Shown piece by piece: positions 48,476-57,993 of a stretch of DNA of 64,000 nucleotides. The translations under genes and the position numbers were made by a program. The notes beneath the pieces were generated by a model. It was not told the origin of the DNA. It saw nothing but the letters and a program-made list of their open reading frames with translations, and did not search any database. Numbering within the stretch: position 1 is the first letter of the stretch; every line of letters begins with the position of its first letter. Where the stretch lies: assembly GCA_022385755.1 (NCBI GenBank), contig MU278361.1, positions 163,186-227,185 on the forward strand, in the 5' to 3' direction. The stretch is from Trametopsis cervina (taxonomy: Eukaryota > Basidiomycota > Agaricomycetes > Polyporales > Irpicaceae).

Positions 48476-50643
48476 TCACATTCGGTGCGCGGCGTCCCTG
48501 ATCAAAGCTTCGGTGGCTGAGGATCGTGGTTTAATGTTGCATTTGAAGGGTCTTGGGTGTCTGTTAACCGCGGATGAGTCCAAAAGTGCTGCAGTCCTGA
48601 TGACAACGAGATTCTTACGAAATAAATCCATCGTATTCAACCTCAGGAATGATTTCGCGACCATTCTCGTCTGTTGCCTTAGATATATTGAAGAAACCCA
48701 GCATCATCGCCACAGCAATGAAAATTGAGTTATCTGCGAAGTACATTCCCGGGCATATCCTATTCAATAGCAATATCAGCGCTCTCCATCGAAGATGATG
48801 GAGGGAAAGCTGACGCCATACCGACGTCCAAAGCCAAAGCCGAGGTTTGGGTCTTCTGCCTTGCTCAAAGGACGGATGGCACCATTCTTATCAAGGAATC
48901 GCTCCGGGCGGAATTCGAGAGGTCGAGGGAAGACAGTTTCATCATGCAGCATAGTCCTGCAGATTCCCGGTTCATCAGCTACGTAGTGAATCCACTTCAT
49001 AAAACTAACCAGATATTTGCCCAGACGACTGTGCCTTTTTTCAGGCGGTAACCTCTATAGACGTCGTCTTGAGTCAGCTGATGCGCGAGCCCTTTAGATA
49101 CGTCAGTTTCAAGACTGCTACTGTATGTCAGTGAGTAACTTACCGAGAGGAACTGCTGGATTCCAGCGCAGAAGCTCTAGGACAATAGCCTCGACATAGG
49201 GGAGGTGGGGGCGGTCGGAGAAAGAAGGTAGTCGTTGACCAGCTGGGCCAATTACGCTCTCAACCTCAGCTTGAGCTCGTGCTTGTACGTGAGGGTATAG
49301 TGTCATAGCTAGGATGAAGGAAGCTAGGGATGATGGTGTCTACTTGGACGATTAGAATAAATTGTATGATTATAATGCGGGAATATACCGTATCTGCCCC
49401 ACCTGAGGATCGAGGTAAGCTGAGAGCAACTGAGGGGATAGAGAGAAACTTACCAGAATACAACGACGCTGCTGCCGCCTTAATCAACTCCTCTCGTTCT
49501 GCGGTAGGTGCTTCCTTCTCCGTGAGATGAAAGGATACGAAAGATGTCGGAGTATCGGTTCCACCCTACATCATCTGTTAATAAATGGATTTGCTTCATG
49601 GGCACTCAATTTACCATGCAGGACTTGACGAAATCGTACGGTACATCATACAGTTCCTCTCGATCACGACGCATACGCGCAGCTTCCTTCTGGAACCCTG
49701 CTCCAGGGAACCAACTGGGAACGTGCTTCAATACCGGTATGGTATCAACTAGGAAGGTACCAGGTTCTGAGGCACGAGCAAACCCTTGCATGGCTGTTTC
49801 TGCAATTTTCACAAGTTTGTCCTCTTTGTGGTCCTCAGAGACCTCGTATCCAAACGCAAGGCGAAGGATGAGAGCGCCTGTAGATCTAACGGCCACTTGG
49901 TCACATATTCTTCAATCCATCAAAGCAGCTTGTACTGACTGTCTTACATGCGTTATAAACTCTTCAGGCCCATCCAGCAGCCGCAGCATGAGCTTCGCCG
50001 CGTTTTGTGTCTGGGCAAGGAGAAGCGTAGGGTCTTGTGCTGCGCGTGGACCCATGAACTGCTGAAACATTCGGCGAAACTCGCGGAAGCGAGGACTATG
50101 TGGTCCTGGGGAATATCCTAGCCCCAGGTTCCATCCAACACTTGCCGGGAGATTGTGAGATAGCCTCGCCTGTTATGTGTACCAGTACAGTACTCACAGC
50201 TCTCCAGCCATCACTGCGGGGGGCCTATCCGAGTACATCAAGCCTGCATAAGCATAACTAGCTCAGATCCCGTATCCGTCGCCACGAGAGGAAAGCTACC
50301 TCTATTATCTAACAATTCCGCTGCAGCCTGTAAAGAGCCAAGAACGACCGTGGACTGGCCGGTGACATTTAAATGCACAACGTCGCCTATTAGGCAGTCA
50401 GACTGTGAAGGCACTGCAGATGGAAGAATACTTACCGTATTCTTTTATCCACTGGTCAAATTTGAGCCACTGTCTGTCGGACGGGATTTGGAAAGCATTG
50501 CCTACGAGGGGTAATCCTGGGGGACCGGGAGGAATCAGATCAGTACTCTGCTTTACCCATGTTTTCCGGACCACATTTGTAAGTAAACAGAGAAAGATGA
50601 CAAGAAGAATCCAATCGTAGCCTGTGATAGCAATTACCGCCAT
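48476..50643 (-). CDS. cytochrome P450 monooxygenase
   Basis: The ATG at 50643 opens a membrane anchor (WILLVIFLCLLTNVV) and the Pro-rich hinge LIPPGPPGLPLVGNAFQIP. The I-helix motif reads YSGGADTTPSS after splicing, the K-helix ExxR is in LELLRWNPAVP, PERF is in EFRPERFLDKNG, and the heme loop is FGFGRRICPG with the Cys ligand. The C-terminus is RDAAHRM. Length is about 510-520 aa over many exons. A 14-nt exon at 49389-49402 encodes the GGADT core of the I-helix motif. The hinge and heme loop resemble the large CYP64-like (O-methylsterigmatocystin oxidoreductase-like) set common in wood-decay basidiomycetes; substrate is unknown. Its promoter contains a MITE whose end lies 118 bp from the ATG. 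Confidence 0.92.
49389..49402 (-). other. 14-nt micro-exon of the P450 gene
   Basis: GTGGGGCAGATACG lies between introns 49403-49453 (51 nt, ends ctcag) and 49340-49388 (49 nt, gtatat to caagtag). It contributes the Gly-Gly-Ala-Asp-Thr of the oxygen-binding I-helix motif, and the next exon begins with the second Thr. Skipping it would break the reading frame. Confidence 0.8.
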
Positions 50644-50752
50644 TGAACTTGAATCCTAGCAATTCGCGCAGCACGTTATTTCGACAACGATGAAAGATAA
50701 GTGTATCATGACTGTATGTTGACTGAAGTCATACTTCTGAGTTGTAAACGAG

Positions 50753-51384
50753 GCCCAAACTAGTGTTGCGTTGAAAATTCCCGCCGAATGTAAGGTAAGT
50801 AATCAATTGTAGGGTATGAGATGTATGTAAATAAAGGGGGTAAGTTACATTTCTTACCGATGCCCGCGGGCCGATTTTTCTGGTAACTTACGGTAAGTAA
50901 TGTAATTTACGGTAAGAAATGCCAGTAAGTAAATAATTACTATGCCCAGTTCGTGATCCGAAAAGCGTCTGCGCTCACAACGCCCTCGCTGGTACCCTGT
51001 GTAGCAGGGAGTGGTTGGTTGACAGGGGTTCGTGCAGCCGGTCTGGAGCTCAACAGAGCAAAGACTCAACTCCGGCTCCGCTTCTTCAATACTTCAATGG
51101 TGAAGTCGGAGCTTCCATCAAACATGGGGGCCGATGGCTGGTGAATATCGCGTTCCAAATCACCCTCGCCCTTGTCTTCGGCATCATCACTATCAAACTA
51201 TGCAACCTCGGGCACATACAGCGGCACACGCCGTGCGCACCCCATAGCACGACGCCTTTTTATTTACATTATTTACACCGCCGTTTCCAGGCCTAGGGTA
51301 AGTAATGTAACTTACCATGTAAGTAATCAATTATTTACTTACGGTAAGTTACATAGCTATTTTCAACGCAACACTAGCCCAAAC
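50753..51384. mobile_element. hAT-type MITE with 8-bp target duplication
   Basis: The element spans 50761-51376 (616 bp). Its ends are perfect inverted repeats of 18 bp, TAGTGTTGCGTTGAAAAT. The flanks are identical 8-bp direct repeats, GCCCAAAC, at 50753-50760 and 51377-51384. An 8-bp duplication and a TAGnGTTG-type terminus are marks of the hAT superfamily. No transposase is encoded, so it is non-autonomous. The interior is full of short GTAAGTAA / TTACTTAC motifs on both strands, clustered near both ends (50790-50940 and 51297-51355), like the subterminal transposase-binding repeats of hAT elements. The perfect ends and duplication suggest a fairly recent insertion. It sits between the divergent P450 and 2-hydroxyacid dehydrogenase genes. 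Confidence 0.88.
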
Positions 51385-51569
51385 GGAGAATTGGATACTG
51401 CGGATTGAGGTGGAACCGCTCGGCCCGTCGGCTCTCCGTTCTCAGATAATTGAATCTTACACTTCGGAAGTTAGGTACTGTATCTCGGGTAGCTTGCTTG
51501 ATGCCCTTAACATTCTTTTCTCTTCGAATCGACACGGAAGGTTGACCTAAGATACCAGCTTCGGCAACG

Positions 51570-53088
51570 ATGTCGTCTCCAGCACATCCAGGGTTGTCCC
51601 GCTCTGCGCTCCTCTCTGCTAGCGACCGACTGACCACCATTGCGTCTCACATTAGGGCTAGTGGACCAAAGCCTAAAGTCGTCGTCTTGCGAAACTTGGG
51701 GCCCGATGTTATGCCCTTGTTACTTGAGCGCTCGGATATTGAGGTGAGTAGAGGTGGCATTTACGATCGACGATAATCCCAGGCAATTTATAATCTATTG
51801 AAGGTGATTGTATGGCCAGAAGATCGCGCGTGCGATAGACAATGGCTGCTAGACAATGTGTCTGGTGCAAGCGGTATAATTGCGACGCTTTCCGATAAGG
51901 TAATTGTTTCCTCTGCCAACACTAGAATGATATTAAGCATAGCGAATTAGATAAATCCAGAAGCTTTGGATGCAGGTCATTCAGGCATTTCCTAGACATG
52001 CGGCATCCATTGTACTGACATGTCGCACAGCGGGCCCGAGTTTGAAAGTTGTTTCGACTATGTCTGTTGGCTACGGTCAGTCCCCGTCTAAGCTGTATGA
52101 ATATCAACCCATGATACTCCACAGAGCACATCGATGTCGAAGCGGTGGCTCAGCGCAATATTCAGGTAGGATACACGCCCGACGTCCTTACCGAAGCTGG
52201 TGTGTATTTTCCCCCGTAATATTGATCCCTTTGGCTGAATTTCCACGCCTAGTTGCGGACATTTCTGTCATGCTAGCCCTCATGGCCGGTCGGAACGCAA
52301 GGCAAGGCGTCGAAGTAGTCACCAGAGGAGAGGTAAACACTACGTTTTGCTTGCTATACAAAACCCGAATCCATGTTAATTCATATTTGCGACAGTGGCC
52401 TCCTTGGGCTCCTTTCGCGTTCTGCGGCCCGCAACTAAGTACAAACACCATAACACGCACACGAACAGCCGGCTTCATCGGCTTCGGACGTATCTCCCAA
52501 GCAACTCTCGCTAGACTCATACCCTTTAGCTTCACACACTGCGTCTACACCTCCAGCCCATCATCCCAGCCCAACCCCGTCGCCGACACCCAAACAGCTC
52601 AGAAATACAACCTACGCTCTGTACGTAGGGTATCCCTAGACGAGGTCGCAGAGCAAAGCGATGTTGTATTCGTGCTTGCACCTGGTGGGCCATCGACGTA
52701 CCATATCGTGAACGAGGCGTTTCTGAGGAAGATGAAGAAGACAAGTGTGTTGGTGAACACATCCAGGGGAACTTTAGTTGATTCGAACGCGTTGGCGCGG
52801 GCGCTGCACGAGGGATGGATATGGGGAGCTGGATTGGACGTAGTGGAGGGGGAACCGAATGTGCGGAGTGACCACCCCTTGGTAAAGGAACAGAGGTGCG
52901 TACTAGAAAGAGGGTTGTGATCTTGATCCATGCTGACACCAACGCTGGGTAGATGTGTCATTGTTCCGCATATTGGGAGCGCAACGAACGAGACACGTGT
53001 AGCGATGGCTACGCTCGCTGCCCAAAACCTGCTCGCAGGACTGTTCAACGAACCTATGCCCGTCCCGCTACAACTTAATCGGACCTAG
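51570..53088 (+). CDS. D-isomer-specific 2-hydroxyacid dehydrogenase (glyoxylate/hydroxypyruvate reductase type)
   Basis: Several exons; the first two are 51570-51743 and 51804-51899. The N-terminal domain contains [22 protein letters not shown] and [16 protein letters not shown], the latter lining the active-site cleft. The NAD(P) motif is [16 protein letters not shown]. The catalytic triad is Arg in [10 protein letters not shown], Glu in [11 protein letters not shown] and His in [13 protein letters not shown]. The C-terminus ends in PVPLQLNRT. Length is about 350-360 aa. It reduces small 2-oxo acids such as glyoxylate or hydroxypyruvate; which one is not decided by sequence. A 30-nt in-frame segment at 52439-52468 with GT and AG ends may be a tiny intron or a short insertion before the NAD motif. 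Its promoter is shared with the MITE. Confidence 0.9.
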
Positions 53089-53128
53089 AAGCGTGTAGGA
53101 TGATGCACAGAATGGCGGGAAGAACACG

Positions 53129-53375
53129 GCACACAGAACCTCGGATACACAGAGCAGTCTACCACGGAATATCGAACCACAAGCGCAGAACAGAACACCA
53201 CAGAACAAAGCACCCGGGCACCACAGAACCTCAGAGCATCAAAGAACATAACACCAGAGCGCCACAGACCAGACCAGAACACCAGAGCACCACAGACCAG
53301 AGCACCAGAGCACAGAGCACCACTGAACGGCACACAGGCACACAGAGCACCACAGAACAAGGCACACAGTTACAG
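53129..53375. repeat. degenerate CA/GA-rich minisatellite
   Basis: About 250 bp made of imperfect units such as agagcaccacag, acaccagagc and cacacagagcac, with a loose period of roughly 10-13 bp. Plus-strand composition is almost free of T. Long frames are open on both strands simply because stop codons are rare in this composition, so they are not genes. It lies about 40 bp after the 2-hydroxyacid dehydrogenase stop codon. Confidence 0.75.
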
Positions 53376-53609
53376 AGTATCACATGCAGAGAAGTCGCAG
53401 ACATACCGTGTTTTGCATTAAACACTTCTTTGTGCGATCACGATCGACCAGTAGTACATCTATGCACGGGGGAATTCCAAGCAGCAAATTCGTATCGAGA
53501 CAACGTCTGGAACAAATGGATAAAGTCATTAGGTTCATCAGAGACCAAGCGTGATCCAAATCTTTGTAAGTTCGTCCTTCAACACAGAAGAGACTCTCGA
53601 CCCGCGAGG

Positions 53610-55258
53610 TCAAGTGTCCGAGGGGTGAATGAAGGTTTCGCGATATGTGTCCGTCACAAAGCGTATCGGATGGGCGTGAAAGTGTTCGACATGTGCGGCG
53701 AGTCGCACGTCCGAGGGGTGTAGATGAACAACGATATGATCCTGAAAAGCACAACAGACAAAATCAGTCTCAGCGAATTGGTGCCCATAAGGCGAAATGT
53801 AGACGCACCCTGACGTGCAAATTTCCTGACAGGAACGAAGGTACGATTACGTCTTTATTGCAGCGCACCTCTCCCTCCCAATCCAGAGAATAGTCATGCT
53901 CCGCATCTAAAACACTTGACATTGGGGATGCTGGTGCCGTCGATGAAGGAGTGGATGGAGTCCATCGTGGTGGGTCTTCCCTCAAGGACTCGTGCAGCTG
54001 CCCCTCTCCAATGACGATGCTCTTCCTGCTCAGCACTCCCCTCAATTTCACATTGATACAGCGCAAGAGATACACTCGTACAATGGGGGATTTGCGCTGT
54101 GGGTCCGCAGGTGGAGAATTAGGCTCAGCATCTAAAAGAGAGAACGGAGATATTGGTGCCAAGTTGCTTGTGCTGGGGACTGTGCGATGTGCAGGGGAAC
54201 GATTCGGAGCTGTGCTTGATCCACTGGTTCCCATGAATAACCGTAATGACTCCGTAGACCCTCGAAGTTGCACGTGAAAGGGGATTGTATCCGCCAGAGC
54301 GTATATCTGTGCACAAGGTATGAGCAACTGCTGCATTGTTAGCGGTGTTTATGATGCTCGTCAGAGAAAGATGATCGTACATGACAGTCTAATGGAGGGC
54401 GTGTCCCGTCCTTGCAGGGTACGCTGGTTATGACTTGATGCCATTCTTCTGGAGACGTCTTTAGCGTTGTCAAAAAAGGGCTGAGACCGGCCGGTATGGG
54501 AAGGTATGGGCGTGTGCGAGGTCTGTAGTTAATCGGTATAGGGATAGCTATACTGAAAAAAGCTATAAATCAGAGAACATGGCACATACCGGTGAGACGA
54601 CACACCTATCCTGCTTTGCCGGATATCCGTCCCGGGGTATAGTCACGACCACGGAAAGTACATAATCGTTCCGGGCCATGAAGCCGCCTTCTCCTGCCAG
54701 CCTTGCCTCGAATGTTGGCGGCACAATGAGAGGACCAGCATAATTTTTGTCGATGAATTTGACGGGGAATGGGATAAAGAATTCAAGTGTCATGGGAGTT
54801 GCTAATGTGCTCTCGGTCTGCTTCTTCCACAGTTCATGTGGCTCTGAGAATAGAAGACGGTCGTGAGTGCCAATGTCCGTGATAGATAAAGTCTGTCGGC
54901 CCTCGAGCTAAGAATACCAGCCAGAACGTCAGCAGATGGACGTATACGCTTAAAGGCAAGCAATCACCTTCACCGTTATAGCAAGAGCGTCTGCTCGGTC
55001 GACCTCGATGTTCCCCTTGATGATGGCGTTCTGCCTGTATGTTGGGATCCCCGCTCCGAACTCCTGCTCGTGCAGACGAACGGTCAATCCACTGGCCTGC
55101 ACCGTGAACTTCCCACGGGGAGTTGGGGTATTAGGCCGGACAGCAACCTCCAGACTCTCCTCGTCTTCATTTGGTTCCAGAGCGTACGGGGGGACGGCGG
55201 AAGCAGAAGGCGAGTACGATGGCGGAGATAGAACAGGATGAGGGATGTCGTTGTACAT
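53610..55258 (-). CDS. arrestin-like protein
   Basis: The ATG at 55258 (MYNDIPHPVLSPPSYSPS) is the first in frame; the frame is open further up only to a TTG. An arrestin N-domain follows: LTVRLHEQEFGAG, RQNAIIKGNIEVDRADALAI, then DRLLFSEPHELWKK and MTLEFFIPFP. The C-domain contains IPINYRPRTRPYLPIP, QIYALADTIPFHVQLRG and LLRCINVKLRG. The last exon joins GNLHVR to DHIVVHLHPSDVRL and ends in HPIRFVTDTYRETF, giving the stop at 53610. Fungal arrestin-like proteins recruit ubiquitin ligases to membrane cargo, or act in pH signalling; no PY motif (PPxY) stands out here. The second half has a long Ser/Pro-rich insertion. Confidence 0.82.
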
Positions 55259-56336
55259 AGCCGAAAGGTCTTTCAAACCGTGCGGGCATGGTGACCTTCT
55301 CCGCAGCTGAGCTGTCCATCTTAATGAGAGGTTCGTGCGCTTGTGCTATTGATGGTGCTAAGACTCCAAGTATGACTCGAGAGAGGAGGCTGCAGACTTA
55401 ACATAGCATCTAGTCAGCACCGCAGCGGTTGCACGTGGTTCACTCTGCGGCATACTGGAGGGAGGATCGGCCGCAAATGACCACCGGAGCCTGAGTTCCT
55501 GGGCGCGCTGCTGTGTATGTTAGGTTCGTATGTGGCAGCCTTGACAGGCCGCAGCGGACCAGTGCTGTGGCTGGCAAAGAACCCATATTACTAAGTTTAA
55601 GTTGCAGTCAAGAGGTAAGTACTGTAGAACGATTGTGCAAGCAGTTAAGCAAGACACCATGATGATATCCGAAGTTACCTCATGAGGGAGTCATGGTAAG
55701 AGTCACCACTTGAGGGCGGCAATATTGAAATTTCGGAGTTACTATATTTGGCAATAGCTTTGTGGCGTATGATGCCCTCCGCGAACGACAGGACTTCAGG
55801 TATGAAGCATAACCAGCAGAATGTGCGTAAGGACGCTGCAATACACGGTGCTTGTCTCTAAAACGGCAGGGCTTCCGACTATAGTGATCTGGCATCATGG
55901 TTCGAAATCAACGAACTCTAAGAAGTTGATACATAACGGTTACGAGTCAAGAATATGCTGGTATGAGATGAAATTGTGTTACTCAGGTAAAGGTGGCTTT
56001 CTTGTTCTGTCATCTACATATTACCCTGGAAGCATCGTATGAGCAAAGGATGGTCCGGAGTCATCACATTCTGAGCGATGAAGCAGCCGCTCTTCCTATG
56101 ACTTGGGTTCGAGTCTCCAGGTGCGGATGGTAGATTTCCCTCTCGTCCTTTTCGCTCCTGGCTATCACGGACATGCAGATCGGCTGCGTAATGAGTAAAC
56201 GAGGTCATGTGACATAGCGACTCACGTTGGTCGCTCGGCTCCTAGTCATACTATTTTTCGGTCCGTCAGCCGATGTGAGGAGTCAGTTGAGATACAAGAT
56301 GTCGACATTGCTCTCGCCATATATGCGACGCTACTG
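55259..56336. other. intergenic, nothing supported
   Basis: About 1.1 kb between the arrestin-like start and the GST stop, both on the minus strand. A GGTTCGAGTC motif near 56107 resembles a tRNA B box but no cloverleaf can be built around it. Short frames are scattered without splice logic. Confidence 0.4.
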
Positions 56337-57380
56337 TTATACAATCCTTGTTCTTTTACAGGGATTCACACATATTTCACTTGATCGCCACGCAACATTC
56401 ACTGGCCAAACTTCTGCGCGCGCAGAGCTTTGAATCTCTTCTGGTACGATGCCAGAACGAAATCCTAGCATGATGGGCAAAACAATCAACGAATATTCAT
56501 TCTCAGGTACGACTCTGAGCCATACCTTATCCCACGTCTTCACGAAGCTCGGACGTGCCTGCACCTCCCTCGCATACTCCCACAACCTCGCCAGTTTCGG
56601 CTGTTGAAGCAACTTCCAGATCTCCAAGCCCTTGCCAGAACCCTCCGGCCATGCGCCGAAGTCATTCGTCAAAAGCAGCTCGAGCCTGGCAAAGAACGGC
56701 GCGATAGCGATGTCCGCGATCGACCACTCGCCGACGACGAAGCCGGTGGGCGGCAGGAATGCTTGCAGGGCCTCTAGGCCCTGGACAAGCAGCTCTGGGT
56801 CACCCTCGCCGAGGTTGATCACCTTGTATTGCACGGAGGAGAACTTCGTCGAGATGGCGTCGATGAAGAGGCGCGCCTTAGCCCGCTTGATAGGGTCTGA
56901 GGGAATGATGTTCGAGTTGGGATAGAGGTCGCCGATAAGCTCGACGAGGACGAGTGACTCGTTCAGCTTTGTCGACTCTGGGGATGGCTGATCCGGAGGC
57001 ACCTCTGGGCCACCAAGAGCGATTGCCGGTACCTATACGAGAGTATAGTCGTTTGTCAGAGCGAGAGCGAGGTTGGAATATGGGTGAGCGCACCTTGCTC
57101 GCGGGATTGACCTTAGGCGCATACCATTCCGGCTTGTTGCTCAGGTCAATCTCGTAACGAGTGTACTCCGCTTTCGCCTCGTCAAGCGCTATTTCCGTCT
57201 GAATATCAAGACTAAATGTTAGTATCGCTTGCGAAGAGATGTGTGCGGCAGACGTACTCGGTGAGCATAAGGACAAGTCTACAGGTACGGCATCAGTCAG
57301 GCCCGGAATCTACATATCAGTAGGAATTGCAGACTGACCTTTGCAGTGTAAAGGGTGAGTGGTCCGACGGTAGTGGCCAT
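56337..57380 (-). CDS. glutathione S-transferase, Cys-type (omega-like)
   Basis: The ATG at 57380 opens MATTVGPLTLYTAK. A 21-nt second exon (57278-57258) encodes TCPYAHR, the active-site segment with a catalytic Cys, as in omega-class GSTs. The third exon continues TEIALDEAKAEYTRYEIDLSNKPEW and NPASK; after the next intron VPAIALGG gives the glutathione-binding cis-Pro. SLVLVELIGDLYP and GEWSIADIAIAPFF (N-capping Asp) complete the two-domain fold. Such enzymes catalyse glutathione-dependent thiol transfer and deglutathionylation rather than classical conjugation. The extreme C-terminus (after GIVPEEIQSS) runs about 28 residues to the stop at 56337 without a recognisable pattern and might be altered by a further intron. 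Confidence 0.9.
57258..57278 (-). other. 21-nt exon carrying the GST catalytic motif
   Basis: ACTTGTCCTTATGCTCACCGA (TCPYAHR) is bounded by a tgtag acceptor and a gtacgt donor, both in phase 0. Without it the protein would stay in frame but lose the catalytic Cys. Confidence 0.8.
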
Positions 57381-57993
57381 GGTAGTGTGCGTGTATCCAG
57401 GAGCTGGTAGCAAGTACTACAAGCAGCTATAGACCCCACAGCTATATATACCACCCTCGGAATAGCTTGCGGCCTGGCACGTCTTATTGAATACACATTT
57501 GCATCATACCGCGATATACTGCGATGGCTGTGCTGATAAAGCAATTCGTTCTCAGAGCATTGGGAGCATTGGCCGATGATAACGGCATATCATTCGCCCT
57601 GCGGCTTGCACGATTCAGGAAACAACGGTACACGATCGTAAGGATGCCTAGAGTGTCGTTCAGCATAATCGCCACGTAATTACGACTGACAAAACTACTC
57701 ACCGCCTGTGAAGCACGTCAAACCCCAGACGAACGAACAATCCGCTAGTGTGACAAGCGCGCACCTAGATCCAGGCACCAAACACGATGAGATTGCTACT
57801 AAACTATCGACAGTGATGCATTGAGTTGTATTCCGAGAGCGAGCTGTGTAAAATGCGAGTGACAAGACAAAGCAAACGTGAATAGTCAAAGAGTATAAGA
57901 GGTATGTAATGATACGTGTACAGAATTAAGAAGAGATGATGCACGAACAGGATCGTATGGCGAGAAATAAATGGTCCAGGACGAGTTCCACGC
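57381..57993. other. spacer between GST start and HMG-CoA reductase stop
   Basis: A 613-bp AT-rich stretch, with the GST promoter at its left end and the reductase 3' UTR at its right end. Overlapping minus-strand frames of 60-75 codons have no shared logic. Confidence 0.4.

Noticed and set aside
50854..51296. Short ORFs inside the MITE
   Set aside because: None encodes a transposase motif; they are short and built partly from the internal repeat motifs.
53100..53723. A 207-codon plus-strand ORF starting at an ATG
   Set aside because: It runs through the minisatellite and then antisense to the last arrestin exon. The opposite strand is open too, and the peptide is low-complexity Thr/Gln/His/Arg.
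56041..56140. tRNA-like sequence with a GGTTCGAGTC box
   Set aside because: The T stem has a mismatch, the presumed acceptor strands do not pair and no proper anticodon arm can be drawn.
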